A stretch of 64,000 nt of DNA from Pyrinomonadaceae bacterium (GCA_022843305.1 JALHNX010000002.1:1-64000), one strand, 5' to 3'; positions 1-9,940 are shown, counted from the stretch's first letter. The notes: a model not told the origin generated them from the letters alone. Program-made: numbers and translations.

Positions 1-1
1 C

Positions 2-394
2 GCTTTCAAAAAGGTGGCGGCAGCGGCAGTTGCTTTAGTAGTTCTGGGCGGCGGGGGCTTCGGAATTTTTACGGTTATGCAGTCCAAATCAACCGAACAG
101 ATGCCGACGATTTCGACCGTCAACGCGGCTATCCCTGCGCCGACGGCGGAAAACAACCCCGCGCCGCCGACGGAAACCGCGCCTGAAACGAACGAACAGG
201 CGACTAGCGAAACCACACAGCCCGCCGATTCCACATCAACGGAAGCAGTTAATCCGGCGGCGTTCAAACCCAAACCTGCCATTGCCACGCCGACCCCGCA
301 AACGGCGCAAGTCAAAAAACCGGCTTCGACTCCTGCCAAAACAGCCGAAACACAAAAGAAAGTAACGCTTGACGATTTACTTAAAGACAACTAG
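2..394 (+). CDS. C-terminal part of a membrane-anchored Pro/Thr/Ala-rich protein (5' truncated by window edge)
   Basis: Frame open to the window edge (AFKKVAAAAVALVVLGGGGFGIFTV... TM helix), then low-complexity P/A/T/E tail, stop at 392-394. Confidence 0.55.
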   Translation, partial: AFKKVAAAAVALVVLGGGGFGIFTVMQSKSTEQMPTISTVNAAIPAPTAENNPAPPTETAPETNEQATSETTQPADSTSTEAVNPAAFKPKPAIATPTPQTAQVKKPASTPAKTAETQKKVTLDDLLKDN

Positions 395-475
395 GCGAAG
401 CTGTCGGATAGCTCGCCCGCCGTCCGCTTTGCCGGAAAATTAAGATAATTTATCGAATATCAAGGAACTAAATAT

Positions 476-1585
476 ATGAACTTCGTATCTTTCCCCCGAA
501 TCGGACTAAAACATCTGAAATTTTTCTCGCTTTTGCTTTTAACGCCGCTGATTTTTTCGTTCGGCGTGATGGCGCAGCAGCAGCAGCTCACTCTGGTAGA
601 TATTATTACCGTTCTGCGCTCGAAAAAAGTTACGCAAGCCGAGAAAAATCAATTATTGACCGAAGGCGTTCGGCAGCGCGGAATCACGTTTGCGCTCAAC
701 GCCGATCTTGAAAAAGAGCTTCGATTGGCGGGCGCGGACGACGCATTGGTTGCCGCGATCCGTGAAAAAAGCCCGGTCATGAAGGTCAGCGCGACGCCCC
801 AGCCGAAGATCGAAGCGTCGCCCGTTCCGACACAGAAAACGCCGGATTTCGCGTTTTACCAAAACCGTGCGAACGCCAATTTCGTGATGGGCGAATACGA
901 CACGGCGATTACCGATTACAACAAGGCAATCGAACTGAATCCGAAAGAACCGGATGTTTATTTCAGCCGCGGGCTGGCGCATTTCAACAAAGCAAGCTAC
1001 ACGCCGGCGATTGCGGATTTCGACAAAGTTATCGAAATCGACCCGAAAGAAGCGATGGCTTATTTCAAACGCGGCAACGCTCTGGAAAAAACGGGCAATT
1101 TCGAAAAGGCTCTGAGCGATTATCAAAAAGCCGTCGAACTCGACCCCGACAACGACCCCGCCAAAGCCGCCTTGCAAAAACTGCAAGCCGCTCTGCCGAA
1201 ACCCGTTCCGCCGACCACAACGAATACCGCCGTCGTTCAAAAGACCGAACCCGTTCCGCAAAACACACCGGCAGCCGCGACGACCGAAACTGCCGCGACA
1301 AACGAACCGGGAAATTTCGGCGCGTTAAACCGTTTTGCGACCCGATTGGCAATTCCCGTCTATCCGATGGTCGAACGGCAAAGAAACACGGAAGGTTTGG
1401 TGACGGTTGAGGTAAGTTTGGACGAAGAAGGAAAGGTCGTCTCAGCAAAAGCGATTTCCGGACCGAGAGGTCTGCGCCAATCCGCCGAAGACGCGATTCG
1501 CAAATCGAAATTCAAACCGGTTATCGTCGGCGACAAAGCCGTCAAAGCGACCGGCTACATCAACTTTAATTTCAAAGTCGGCTGA
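476..1585 (+). CDS. TPR protein with C-terminal TonB-type domain (energy transducer TonB-like)
   Basis: Signal peptide; TPR motifs (ANFVMGEYDTAITDYNKAIELNP); C-term GLVTVEVSLDEEGKVVSAKAISGPRGLRQSAEDAIRKSKFKP typical of TonB_C. Confidence 0.85.
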   Translation: MNFVSFPRIGLKHLKFFSLLLLTPLIFSFGVMAQQQQLTLVDIITVLRSKKVTQAEKNQLLTEGVRQRGITFALNADLEKELRLAGADDALVAAIREKSPVMKVSATPQPKIEASPVPTQKTPDFAFYQNRANANFVMGEYDTAITDYNKAIELNPKEPDVYFSRGLAHFNKASYTPAIADFDKVIEIDPKEAMAYFKRGNALEKTGNFEKALSDYQKAVELDPDNDPAKAALQKLQAALPKPVPPTTTNTAVVQKTEPVPQNTPAAATTETAATNEPGNFGALNRFATRLAIPVYPMVERQRNTEGLVTVEVSLDEEGKVVSAKAISGPRGLRQSAEDAIRKSKFKPVIVGDKAVKATGYINFNFKVG

Positions 1586-1617
1586 AATCCGGCAGTTTCT
1601 TAAAAACCCGGTCAAAA

Positions 1618-1684
1618 AAAACCGCTGAATCACGCGAAACGCTGCAGGACAAATGCCTTGTTTCCTACCTGATTCGGCGGTTTT
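1618..1684. terminator. Bidirectional terminator candidate between convergent genes
   Basis: AAAACCGCTGAATCA (1618-1632) pairs with TGATTCGGCGGTTTT (1670-1684), one wobble/mismatch, between convergent stops. Confidence 0.5.
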
Positions 1685-1692
1685 GATTTTCG

Positions 1693-2562
1693 TTAATAAC
1701 TTCCTGCGACGATTGTTGATTTTACGCCGCTCGCTTCCTGGGCGATTTTTACGCCGACCGATGCGCCGATTCTCGTCGCGCCGGCTTCAAACATTGCGCG
1801 TGCGTCGTCAATGCCTTTGACACCACCGCTTGCTTTGACACCTAAACCTGCGCCGACTGTCCGGCGCATTAGCGAAACATCGTCGGCAGTCGCGCCGCCT
1901 TTGGCAAATCCGGTCGAGGTTTTGACAAAATCCGCGCCGGCATTTTTTGAGGCAAGACAGGCGCGGACTTTTTCTTCGTCGGTCAAAAGCGCGGTTTCGA
2001 TGATAACTTTTAATAAAACGCCGTTTTCGTGCGCGGCTTCCGATACGGCGCGGATGTCGTCTTCGACCGTGCAGTCGTCGCCCGATTTGAGTGCGCCGAT
2101 GTTGATGACCATATCAACTTCGCGCGCGCCGTTAAAAATCGCGCGTCTGGCTTCGTAGGCTTTCACGTCCGAAAGTGTTGCGCCCAAAGGAAATCCGATG
2201 ACCGTGCAAACCGGAACATTTGAACCGCTCAAAAATTCCGCCGCCTTTTTCACCCACGCGGGATTGACGCAAACCGACGCAAAGCCGAACTGAATCGCTT
2301 CGTTGCAGAGTTTTTTAATATCCGATTCGGTCGCTTCGGGTTTCAGAAGCGTGTGGTCAATCAGACTCGCCCAATCGTGCGCCGTCGCGGTTTCGCCCAA
2401 GACAATTCCGATGCGCGACGCGCCCGCGTCAACGATTCTTTCAACATCGGCGCGGCAAAACGACGGACAATAAGCATCTTCGCCGATCTTCGACAAAACC
2501 AAATCGGTAATCTGTTCGACAAGTTTTTCGTAATTTCCGTTAGCCAAGTTTGTCATTTCCAT
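1693..2562 (-). CDS. deoC: Deoxyribose-phosphate aldolase
   Basis: [28 protein letters not shown] and VKASGGVKG motifs. The longer ORF start at 2652 overlaps the upstream gene; MEMTNLANG (2562) preferred. Confidence 0.92.
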   Translation of the reverse strand: MEMTNLANGNYEKLVEQITDLVLSKIGEDAYCPSFCRADVERIVDAGASRIGIVLGETATAHDWASLIDHTLLKPEATESDIKKLCNEAIQFGFASVCVNPAWVKKAAEFLSGSNVPVCTVIGFPLGATLSDVKAYEARRAIFNGAREVDMVINIGALKSGDDCTVEDDIRAVSEAAHENGVLLKVIIETALLTDEEKVRACLASKNAGADFVKTSTGFAKGGATADDVSLMRRTVGAGLGVKASGGVKGIDDARAMFEAGATRIGASVGVKIAQEASGVKSTIVAGSY

Positions 2563-3091
2563 ATAAATCAGACCACATCTCTTGATACTTTTTCTTGAAT
2601 AAGTTCTCAGAATCTTTTGGGAAAGGAAATCCTTTAGGACCGACAAAAACAAATCGTGTTTCCAAATTAGGCTTTTCAGTATTTCTCAGTCTGTCAAATT
2701 CTTCTAGCCAAATATCATAATGCTCAATCAATTTTCCTGCATCTTCCTGTAATTCCGGCGGTATTAAATGGCTTTTGGTCAATAGTAAATCCCGAATTAC
2801 CATATTACCTTGCATAATAACTTTTGCTTCCAAGAATAAGTTTTGGGTTCTCCAACGGCGAGAAGCTCTGGATGTTCGCTCAAGCTGAATATTGATAGGT
2901 CCTAAAAGTTCGGAAACCGATTGTTCTTTCCATAAACGATTAGATTGAAAAATTGCTAAATTCCTATCGTATTGACTTTTAATTTCTGCCTCTATTTGTT
3001 TTGCTCTACGAAGAAGAATACTCCCTAAAACCGCAGAAATAACAGCTCCACTTAAAAGACCGGCTATCATTAAATTGAAAAAGTTTTCCAT
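2540..3091 (-). CDS. Hypothetical protein with N-terminal TM helix
   Basis: 183 aa [32 protein letters not shown] then coiled-coil-like region; lower GC than neighbours. Confidence 0.6.
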   Translation of the reverse strand: MENFFNLMIAGLLSGAVISAVLGSILLRRAKQIEAEIKSQYDRNLAIFQSNRLWKEQSVSELLGPINIQLERTSRASRRWRTQNLFLEAKVIMQGNMVIRDLLLTKSHLIPPELQEDAGKLIEHYDIWLEEFDRLRNTEKPNLETRFVFVGPKGFPFPKDSENLFKKKYQEMWSDLYGNDKLG

Positions 3092-3129
3092 TGATTCTTA
3101 GTTTGCCTTAAATGAATGAATTTATATCT

Positions 3130-3774
3130 TTAGATAAGTTTCCATTCCTTCAAAACATCCATCAAATTCGGCAGTTCTTCTTGCCAGAGCCAATCAATTT
3201 TGAGCCAAAGTCCTTGCAAAACGCGGCTTTCAAACTTTCCATCAACTGAAATCGGAAGCATTTTGTATTTTCCTTTTTCATCATAACCGTAAAAAATCGC
3301 GGTGCGCCGATTCGGGTTGATTATCCAATATTCTTTCACGCCTGCCGCTTCGTATTCTTCAAATTTATCTTCCGTATCACGGACAACGCTTTCGGGCGAA
3401 ATGACTTCGATAACCAAATCCGCCGCACCTTCAAAATATTTTTCGTGCAGACGGTGAAAATTTTCGTTCGCAACAAAGAAAATATCCGGCTCGCGCCCTT
3501 TTGTTTTATCGCCGAAATCCATCCTCATTTGATAAGGTTCGCCGTGTATTTTGCCAAGTTTTTTTGCTTCAACAAAAAATCTTAAAAGAGCCTGCAAAAA
3601 GCGTGTCAAATCATCGTGTGTTTGGGTAACTGACATATCTTTAACAACATCCCCGTCAACGTATTCGGCGTATTGCCCGTCATATTCGCGCAAAAATTCT
3701 TCGTATGTCATTTTTGATGAAGAAACAATCGGCGTTGAGGTTTGAGTCGAAATTTCGGTAGTCGTGTTTTCCAT
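3130..3774 (-). CDS. Uma2 family (DUF820) endonuclease-like protein
   Basis: MTYEEFLREYDGQYAEYVDGDVV; EPDIFFVANENFHRLHEKYFEGAADLVIEVISPESVVRDTEDKFEEYEAAGVKEYWIINP. Confidence 0.88.
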   Translation of the reverse strand: MENTTTEISTQTSTPIVSSSKMTYEEFLREYDGQYAEYVDGDVVKDMSVTQTHDDLTRFLQALLRFFVEAKKLGKIHGEPYQMRMDFGDKTKGREPDIFFVANENFHRLHEKYFEGAADLVIEVISPESVVRDTEDKFEEYEAAGVKEYWIINPNRRTAIFYGYDEKGKYKMLPISVDGKFESRVLQGLWLKIDWLWQEELPNLMDVLKEWKLI

Positions 3775-3815
3775 AATGCACCTCGGTTAGCAAAGATTTT
3801 AGCACTAAAAACTAA

Positions 3816-3904
3816 AAATCAGTATAGCGAGCGGCAGCGAACACTTCCGCCAATCGGAAATTTTGAATATGAATCTAACTCGCTGCCGCTCGCTATACTG
3901 ATTT
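3816..3904. repeat. Long inverted repeat, 25-nt perfect arms
   Basis: AAATCAGTATAGCGAGCGGCAGCGA (3816-3840) / TCGCTGCCGCTCGCTATACTGATTT (3880-3904). Confidence 0.9.
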
Positions 3905-3908
3905 GAAA

Positions 3909-5009
3909 TCAGACATTGAAACGAAAATCCACAACATCGCCGTCGCGCATCACGTATTCTTTGCCTTCGAGTCTGGTCAAACCTTTTTCGCTCGCGGCTT
4001 TGCGCGAACCGCATTCGACCAAATCTTTGTATGAAACGATTTCGGCGCGAATGAATCCGCGTTCGATGTCGGTGTGAATTTCGCCCGCCGCCGCCGGCGC
4101 TTTCGTGCCGATGGGAATCGTCCAGGCGCGGACTTCTTTTTCGCCGGCGGTTAAAAAGCTCATTAAACCGAGCATTTTGTAAGCCGCTTTGATGAGTTTA
4201 TCAACGCCGCTCGATGTCACGCCCAGATCGGCGAGAAATTCTTTGCGCTCGTCTTCTTCGAGCGCGACGAGTTCGGCTTCGAGTTTGGCGCAGATCAAAA
4301 CGACTTCGGCTTTTTCCTTTTCAGCGTGATCACGAACGGCTTGAACGTGGCTGTTTTCCGATTCGTCCATCAAAGTATCTTCGTCAACATTCGCCGCGTA
4401 AATTGTCGGTTTCGACGAAAGCAAAAACCAGGTTTTAACAACGGCGCGTTCATCGTCCGACAAATCAGCCGAGCGAACGGGGCGACCTTCTTCCAAAACA
4501 GGCAGAATTTTTTCGATAATCGCGATGTCGCGTTTTGCGTCTTTATCGCCCGATTTTGCGCCGCGCTGCGCTTTGTCGCGGCGTTTTTCGAGGCTTTGAA
4601 GGTCTGCCAGCGCGAGTTCGATCTGAATCGTTTCAATATCGCGCACGGGATTCACCGAACCTTCGACGTGAATAATATTTTCATCCTCAAAACAGCGGAC
4701 GACCTGAATGACGGCATCGGTTTCGCGGATGTTTGCGAGGAATTGATTGCCCAAACCTTCGCCCTTCGACGCGCCGCGCACGAGTCCCGCAATATCAACA
4801 AATTCGACGGTCGCGGGAACAACGCGCTGCGCCTTGTTCAATTTTTCCAAAACCGCAAGGCGTTCGTCCGGCACGGCGACGATGCCGACATTCGGCTCAA
4901 TCGTCGCAAACGGATAATTTGCCGCGAGCGCGGCTTCCTGCGCGGTCAAAGCATTAAAAAGTGTAGATTTTCCAACGTTGGGCAAACCAACGATTCCGGC
5001 TTGTAACAT
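3909..5009 (-). CDS. ychF: Redox-regulated ATPase / ribosome-binding GTPase-like YchF
   Basis: MLQAGIVGLPNVGKSTLFNALT, DIAGLVRGASKGEGLGNQFLANIRE, C-term TGS-like domain (FIRAEIVSYKDLVECGS...GKEYVMRDGDVVDFRFNV). Confidence 0.96.
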   Translation of the reverse strand: MLQAGIVGLPNVGKSTLFNALTAQEAALAANYPFATIEPNVGIVAVPDERLAVLEKLNKAQRVVPATVEFVDIAGLVRGASKGEGLGNQFLANIRETDAVIQVVRCFEDENIIHVEGSVNPVRDIETIQIELALADLQSLEKRRDKAQRGAKSGDKDAKRDIAIIEKILPVLEEGRPVRSADLSDDERAVVKTWFLLSSKPTIYAANVDEDTLMDESENSHVQAVRDHAEKEKAEVVLICAKLEAELVALEEDERKEFLADLGVTSSGVDKLIKAAYKMLGLMSFLTAGEKEVRAWTIPIGTKAPAAAGEIHTDIERGFIRAEIVSYKDLVECGSRKAASEKGLTRLEGKEYVMRDGDVVDFRFNV

Positions 5010-5012
5010 AAT

Positions 5013-5046
5013 AATTTCAAATTGCAGATTTCAAATTTCAAATTGG
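5013..5046. repeat. TTTCAAATT word repeat
   Basis: AATTTCAAATTGCAGATTTCAAATTTCAAATTGG just upstream of ychF; related to 24333-24362. Confidence 0.6.
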
Positions 5047-5277
5047 TTATTCTACCTTTTATGTTCGATTTTGAGAAATAAGTAATGAAAGTCCGCCCGA
5101 TTTTATCTTTCGCACTGACTTTCTTTATCTATAAATCGGATTAAATCAAACTTTTCTGAAAATCTTGTCGCCTGCACGGATAGTATTTTCTTTTCTTGAG
5201 GTAATATTTTTCTGAAAATTTTAGATTTTTTTGCGACGGCAATGAGATTTATCAAAGTTTTTGCTATAAATGAGTGA

Positions 5278-7302
5278 ATGATTCTGACCTTTCTGGTAAT
5301 TTTTCTGATAACCTGCGGCGGAACGGCTCTGACTTATCTTTATGAAAAGGAAGATTCCGTGCTGACGCGTCTGGCAACGGGCTGCGTTGTCGGTTCGGCG
5401 ATTTTTGCGACCGCCGGATTTCTGCTGGCGTGCTTTTTCGGGCTTTCAGTCGTGACGGTTTTGATCGCGCTTTTGCTCACGCTTTCGCCTTTGATTTTGT
5501 TCCGGCGGAAAAATTTCAAGCACCGATGGCGGCTCGATTGGCAGAAGGCGCGCAGCCGGACGCACGGCATCAGTCCGAAAAAATTCTGGCGCGTCGCTTA
5601 TTACGTTTTCGTTTTTCTGGTGCTGGCTTTCTTTTTCGACCGCGCGATGCTCGACCGACCGGACGGGATCTTTACGGGCGGTTCGCAGAATCTTGGCGAT
5701 CTGCCGTTTCATCTCGGCGCGATTTTCAGCTTCACGGAAGGCAATAATTTTCCGCCCGAAAACCCGTCGTTTGCAAACGCAAAATTTACATATCCTTTTT
5801 TGGCGGATTTCGTCACGGCATGTTTCGTCAAGCTCGGCGCGTCGGTGCGCGACGCGATGTTTACGCAGAATGTTTTTCTCGGCTTTTCGCTCGTTATTCT
5901 GCTCGAAAAATTCACCTTCAAACTGACGAACAACAAAACGGCGGGAAAGATCGCGCCGCTTTTACTGCTTTTCAGCGGCGGACTCGGTTTCCTCTGGTTT
6001 TTCCGTCATTACGGGCAAAGCGGGCAATCCTTAACGGAAATTTTATGGAATCTGCCCACAGATTTGACCATCGGCGGAGAATTTCGCTGGGGAAATTCGC
6101 TCGTCGTGCTGTTTCTGACGCAGAGAAGTCTGCTTTTCGGAATGCCGCTGGCACTGATCGCGCTGATGAAGATTTGGGAGATTTTTTCAAGTGGAAAAGT
6201 GGAAAAAATAGAAGGTGAAAAAGTGAAAACGTCCAAAAGTGAAAAAGCCGATGAAATCTCAGACCGAAACTTTTTCACTTTTTCACCTTTTCACTTTTCC
6301 ACTTTTTTAGTCGGTCTGCTCGCCGGAATGCTCGTCCTGATTCACGTGCATTCTCTGGCGGCATTGTTTGTCGTCTGCGCGATATTGTTTTTCTTTCGCT
6401 TTGATAAATGGCGCGAATGGATCGCGTTTGCGGTCGGCGTTTCGCTCGTTGCCGTGCCGGAACTCGTCTGGTCATTGGCGGGCAGCGCAAGCAATCTGAG
6501 CAAATTTATCGAGCCGCATTTCGGTTGGGATTCAAAAGACGAGAATTTTATCGTCTTCTGGGCAAAAAACATCGGACTTTTCGCGCCGGTTTTGATTGGC
6601 GGGCTGATTCTACTCTTAATGCGAAAAGACCGCGGCAACGATTCAAATCCAAAATCCAAAATCCAAAATCCAAAATCGGATGATCTTTTAATTTTTTATC
6701 TGCCGTTCGCGTTTCTTTTTCTGATCTCGAACACGTTTAAGCTTGCGCCGTGGGAATGGGATAATATCAAGGTTTTGATCTACTGGTTTGTCGGGTCATT
6801 GCCGTTTGCCGCGCTTTTTCTGGCGTGGCTCTGGGAAAAGAATTGGGGCTTGAAAATCGTTGCCGCCGCCTGTTTCATCGCTTTGACACTGTCGGGCGCA
6901 TTGGATGTCTGGCGGACGATGTCGGGGCAGATCAATTACAAGATTTTCGACAAGGACGCGGTCAGAATCGCCGAATTGATTAAAATCAGAACCGCGCCGA
7001 ACGCTTTGTTTCTTAACGCGCCGACGTATAATTCAGCGGTCGTTCTCTCGGGCAGACGTTCGCTGATGCGCTACAGCGGGCATCTTTCGTCTTACGGCAT
7101 TGATTACGAATCACGCGAATCGGAAGTCAAAAGAATTTATGAGGGAACCGCGCTTGCCGAACGGCTTTTGCAGAAAAATAATATCGAATATGTCATAATT
7201 TCGCCTGAAGAGAAGGCGAACATTACCGTCAGGGAAGAATTTTTCTCTAAATATCCGATAATTGCCGAAGCCGGCGAGTATAAAGTTTTAAAGGTGAAAT
7301 AA
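5278..7302 (+). CDS. Large multi-pass membrane protein, GT-C/dolichyl-phosphate mannosyltransferase-like
   Basis: 674 aa, many TM helices, soluble C-term; adjacent to an Agl23-like gene. Confidence 0.7.
   Translation: MILTFLVIFLITCGGTALTYLYEKEDSVLTRLATGCVVGSAIFATAGFLLACFFGLSVVTVLIALLLTLSPLILFRRKNFKHRWRLDWQKARSRTHGISPKKFWRVAYYVFVFLVLAFFFDRAMLDRPDGIFTGGSQNLGDLPFHLGAIFSFTEGNNFPPENPSFANAKFTYPFLADFVTACFVKLGASVRDAMFTQNVFLGFSLVILLEKFTFKLTNNKTAGKIAPLLLLFSGGLGFLWFFRHYGQSGQSLTEILWNLPTDLTIGGEFRWGNSLVVLFLTQRSLLFGMPLALIALMKIWEIFSSGKVEKIEGEKVKTSKSEKADEISDRNFFTFSPFHFSTFLVGLLAGMLVLIHVHSLAALFVVCAILFFFRFDKWREWIAFAVGVSLVAVPELVWSLAGSASNLSKFIEPHFGWDSKDENFIVFWAKNIGLFAPVLIGGLILLLMRKDRGNDSNPKSKIQNPKSDDLLIFYLPFAFLFLISNTFKLAPWEWDNIKVLIYWFVGSLPFAALFLAWLWEKNWGLKIVAAACFIALTLSGALDVWRTMSGQINYKIFDKDAVRIAELIKIRTAPNALFLNAPTYNSAVVLSGRRSLMRYSGHLSSYGIDYESRESEVKRIYEGTALAERLLQKNNIEYVIISPEEKANITVREEFFSKYPIIAEAGEYKVLKVK
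6183..6310. repeat. Word-type inverted repeat inside a CDS
   Basis: AAGTGGAAAAGTGGAAAAAATAGAAGGTGAAAAAGTGAAAAC near-complementary to ACTTTTTCACTTTTTCACCTTTTCACTTTTCCACTTTTTTAG; encodes SSGKVEKIEGEKVKTSKSEK...NFFTFSPFHFSTF in frame. Confidence 0.85.
6641..6679. repeat. ATCCAAAATCC tandem word repeat inside a CDS
   Basis: ATTCAAATCCAAAATCCAAAATCCAAAATCCAAAATCGGA, encoding NSNPKSKIQNPKSD. Confidence 0.85.
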
Positions 7303-7305
7303 AAT

Positions 7306-7380
7306 GTTCAGAGTCCACGCTTCAGCGTGCAAATCGAAGGCTGTGCGCGACGAAAACAATCTAAAGATTGAACTCTAAAC
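7306..7380. repeat. Degenerate IR of the GTTCAGAGT...CTTCAGCGTG word class
   Basis: GTTCAGAGTCCACGCTTCAGCGTGC (7306-7330) vs right arm ATTGAACTCTAAAC; related to 11016-11040. Confidence 0.45.
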
Positions 7381-7387
7381 CAAGAAA

Positions 7388-9754
7388 ATGAACGAAGAAC
7401 TCAAAACAACGGACAACGGACAACGGACAACGGACTATCTTTGGCTATTGTGTTGCGGCTTAATCACCGCCGTTGCCTCGTTCGTGCGATTTTTCTGGCT
7501 CGAATTAAAACCGCTGCATCACGACGAAGGCGTGAACGGTTACTTTCTGACCACTCTCTTTCGCAGCGGCGAATATAAATACGACCCGGCAAATTATCAC
7601 GGTCCCGACCTTTATTATCTGGCACTCGGCTTTACGAAAATCTTCGGTCTCAATACTTTGAGCATTCGCTGGAGCGTGGCGATCTTCGGCGTTTTGACGG
7701 TTGTGCTGGCGTTCTTTTTGAGAAAATACATCGGCAAAACCGGCAGTCTTTTCGCCGCTTTTTTTCTCGCGCTGTCGCCCGGAATGACTTATATTTCGCG
7801 CTATTTCATCCACGAAATCCTGTTCATTTTTTTCAGCCTCGGCATCGTCGCGGCGATTCTGTTTTTTATCGAACGGCGCAAGGCGGGCATCGGCGCGATT
7901 ATCTGGACTTCCCTGCTTTTGTTCGTCTGTTTTCTGCCGTCGGCGCTCAATCTGGCGGGCGTGATCGAAAATTCTCTGAAAGTCCGGGAAATTATTTCGG
8001 TTGAAAACACGGCGGTTTTATGGGTTCTGTATATCCTGTTTTTCCTTGTCGAAGCGGCATTGGTCTTTTTCGTGATGCGGATGCTTTTGGCGTGGAACGA
8101 AGGTCAGCCGATCTATCTGATTTTGGCTTCGGCTTCCGCCGTTCTGCTGTTTGCGACCAAGGAAACGGCTTTTATCACCATCGGCACGATGCTGATTGCC
8201 GTCGTCTGTGTCTGGATTTGGCGGAAAATCAATGCTTCCGAAGGCTATTCGATTAATAAGTTCTGGATTTTTCTGACACCGAGCATTATCGCGCTGACCG
8301 CTGTTTTACTTAGTGTTTTTTTTGAACGGGCGGAAGTTTATGAAAGTCTTGAAAAAATTTCGTTTTATCAGGGATTGAAAACCATCTACGAAAATTTCTC
8401 ATCGCCGGAGGTCGGGCAGACATTTTTATTTTACGGAATCGCCGCGCTCGCTGCACTGAGCGCAATCGCGTGGCTCGCGTTTCTCATTATAAATCCCAAA
8501 CAAACCGACACCGATCTAGCCGATGACGCGCAGCTTTCGTGGACAAACTTTCGTGCGAAAACGGCGGCGGCGGACAACTGGGAATTCGTGCTTGTCAAAA
8601 GCGCGATTCTCGGCGCGGTGATGGCGATCGTCTGGTTTTTCGTGCGCTACGCGATTGAAATTTTAACCGCCTGGAAATCCGCTAAAAGCATTTCGGCAAC
8701 GCTCAATAAGATTGATCTGACAAAGGTTGATTTCTGGATTTTGGCGACCGCGTTTTTCCTTTTAGCCTTAGCCGCCGTCATCTGGTTTTGGAAAAAGCCC
8801 GAAAAAATTTCGACGGATTTTGCTTTAATGACGGCGGCGGTCTTCATCGTTTTTCTCTATGTCGGCGCGTTGTTTTTCTCGTCGTTTTTCACCTACCCGG
8901 AAGGCTTGCGCGGCGCGTTCGAGGCTTACGCGATCTGGACGAAAACGGGCAAAACCGACCATACGCAGAACGGTTTCTGGGCTTACGTCCGCTGGGGAAT
9001 GATTATCGAATCACCGCTTTTGATTCTTTCCGCGCTCGGAACTTTGATCGCATTTTACAAAGCACGGCATCGGTTTGCGATGTTCACGGGACTTTGGGCA
9101 TTCGGGCTTTTCGCGGCTTACACCTTGATTCCGTATAAAACGCCGTGGCTCGCGCTCTCGTTTCTTTTACCGATGTGCATCGTCGCGGGCTACGCCGTCA
9201 ACGAGCTGATCTCGTCCAAACAAATCATCGAAAAAATCGCGGGCGCGGTGCTGGCGGTCGGTGCGACCGTCATTCTCGCTTTTCAAACCTACGACATCAA
9301 TTTCGTGCGTTACGACGACGACCGGATGCCGTATATCTACGCGCACACGAAACGCGGCTTTCTGGATATGATCCGGCAGATCGAATATTACGCCGACAAA
9401 AGCGGGCAGGGCAAAAAGGCGAAAATCGAGATCGTTTCGCCCGATTACTGGTCAATGCCGTGGTATATGAACGATTATCCGAACGCGGTTTTTCATGGGA
9501 AACCCGTTGACGCGAACAGTGCCGAGATGATCGTTGCGAAAAAAGACGAACAGGACGCGGAAATCGTTTCGCGTTACGGCATTCGCTACAAGCTCGCCGG
9601 CGAATATCCTTTGCGTCCCGGCGTTGATCTGGTTCTGCTGGTGCGGCGCGATTTAGCCGATTCGGATGCGAAAGACATCTATTCGGTTTTCGGCGACCCG
9701 CTGACTATTGCGCCTGATGATTCTCCGTTGACGGGAACAGAAGACAAGGAGTAA
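7388..9754 (+). CDS. TIGR03663 / Agl23-like flippase-associated membrane protein
   Basis: LHHDEGVNGYFLTTLFRSGEYKYDPANYHGPDLYYLALGFTKIFGLNTLSIRWSVAIFGVLTV; multi-pass GT-C type protein. Confidence 0.82.
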   Translation: MNEELKTTDNGQRTTDYLWLLCCGLITAVASFVRFFWLELKPLHHDEGVNGYFLTTLFRSGEYKYDPANYHGPDLYYLALGFTKIFGLNTLSIRWSVAIFGVLTVVLAFFLRKYIGKTGSLFAAFFLALSPGMTYISRYFIHEILFIFFSLGIVAAILFFIERRKAGIGAIIWTSLLLFVCFLPSALNLAGVIENSLKVREIISVENTAVLWVLYILFFLVEAALVFFVMRMLLAWNEGQPIYLILASASAVLLFATKETAFITIGTMLIAVVCVWIWRKINASEGYSINKFWIFLTPSIIALTAVLLSVFFERAEVYESLEKISFYQGLKTIYENFSSPEVGQTFLFYGIAALAALSAIAWLAFLIINPKQTDTDLADDAQLSWTNFRAKTAAADNWEFVLVKSAILGAVMAIVWFFVRYAIEILTAWKSAKSISATLNKIDLTKVDFWILATAFFLLALAAVIWFWKKPEKISTDFALMTAAVFIVFLYVGALFFSSFFTYPEGLRGAFEAYAIWTKTGKTDHTQNGFWAYVRWGMIIESPLLILSALGTLIAFYKARHRFAMFTGLWAFGLFAAYTLIPYKTPWLALSFLLPMCIVAGYAVNELISSKQIIEKIAGAVLAVGATVILAFQTYDINFVRYDDDRMPYIYAHTKRGFLDMIRQIEYYADKSGQGKKAKIEIVSPDYWSMPWYMNDYPNAVFHGKPVDANSAEMIVAKKDEQDAEIVSRYGIRYKLAGEYPLRPGVDLVLLVRRDLADSDAKDIYSVFGDPLTIAPDDSPLTGTEDKE
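7406..7435. repeat. ACAACGG tandem word repeat in 5' end of CDS
   Basis: ACAACGGACAACGGACAACGGACAACGGAC encoding TTDNGQRTTD. Confidence 0.85.
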
Positions 9755-9800
9755 TTTTAAACTTTATTTAACCCGGAGCGGTTAAAGTTTGCATATACGG

Positions 9801-9896
9801 GTCAGAACCGCCTGCGGTAGCGGGCGGGTTTTCTCGGTTAATTGAAAAGCCTCTCTGCCGACGCTTGACCCGCCCGCTACCGCAGGCGGTTCTGAC
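9801..9896. repeat. Long inverted repeat, 29-nt perfect arms
   Basis: GTCAGAACCGCCTGCGGTAGCGGGCGGGT (9801-9829) / ACCCGCCCGCTACCGCAGGCGGTTCTGAC (9868-9896); a third arm copy at 20019-20047. Confidence 0.95.
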
Positions 9897-9940
9897 AACT
9901 CGCCCAAACCATATATTGATTCCGTAATTGCTGTAAGTCT

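Noticed and set aside
653-1261. 202-aa minus-strand ORF opposite the TonB/TPR gene
   Set aside because: Shadow ORF with Arg/Phe-rich composition; no recognisable family, and the + strand gene is convincing
3130-3774. Uma2 gene as evidence of a novel defence system
   Set aside because: Uma2/DUF820 proteins are very common and isolated copies are ordinary
4326-5006. 226-aa + strand ORF opposite ychF
   Set aside because: Antisense shadow of a strongly conserved gene, biased composition
5098-5245. Repeated CTTTTCTGAAAAT...GCGACGG-like segments upstream of 5278
   Set aside because: Similarity is short and AT-rich; cannot be separated from chance
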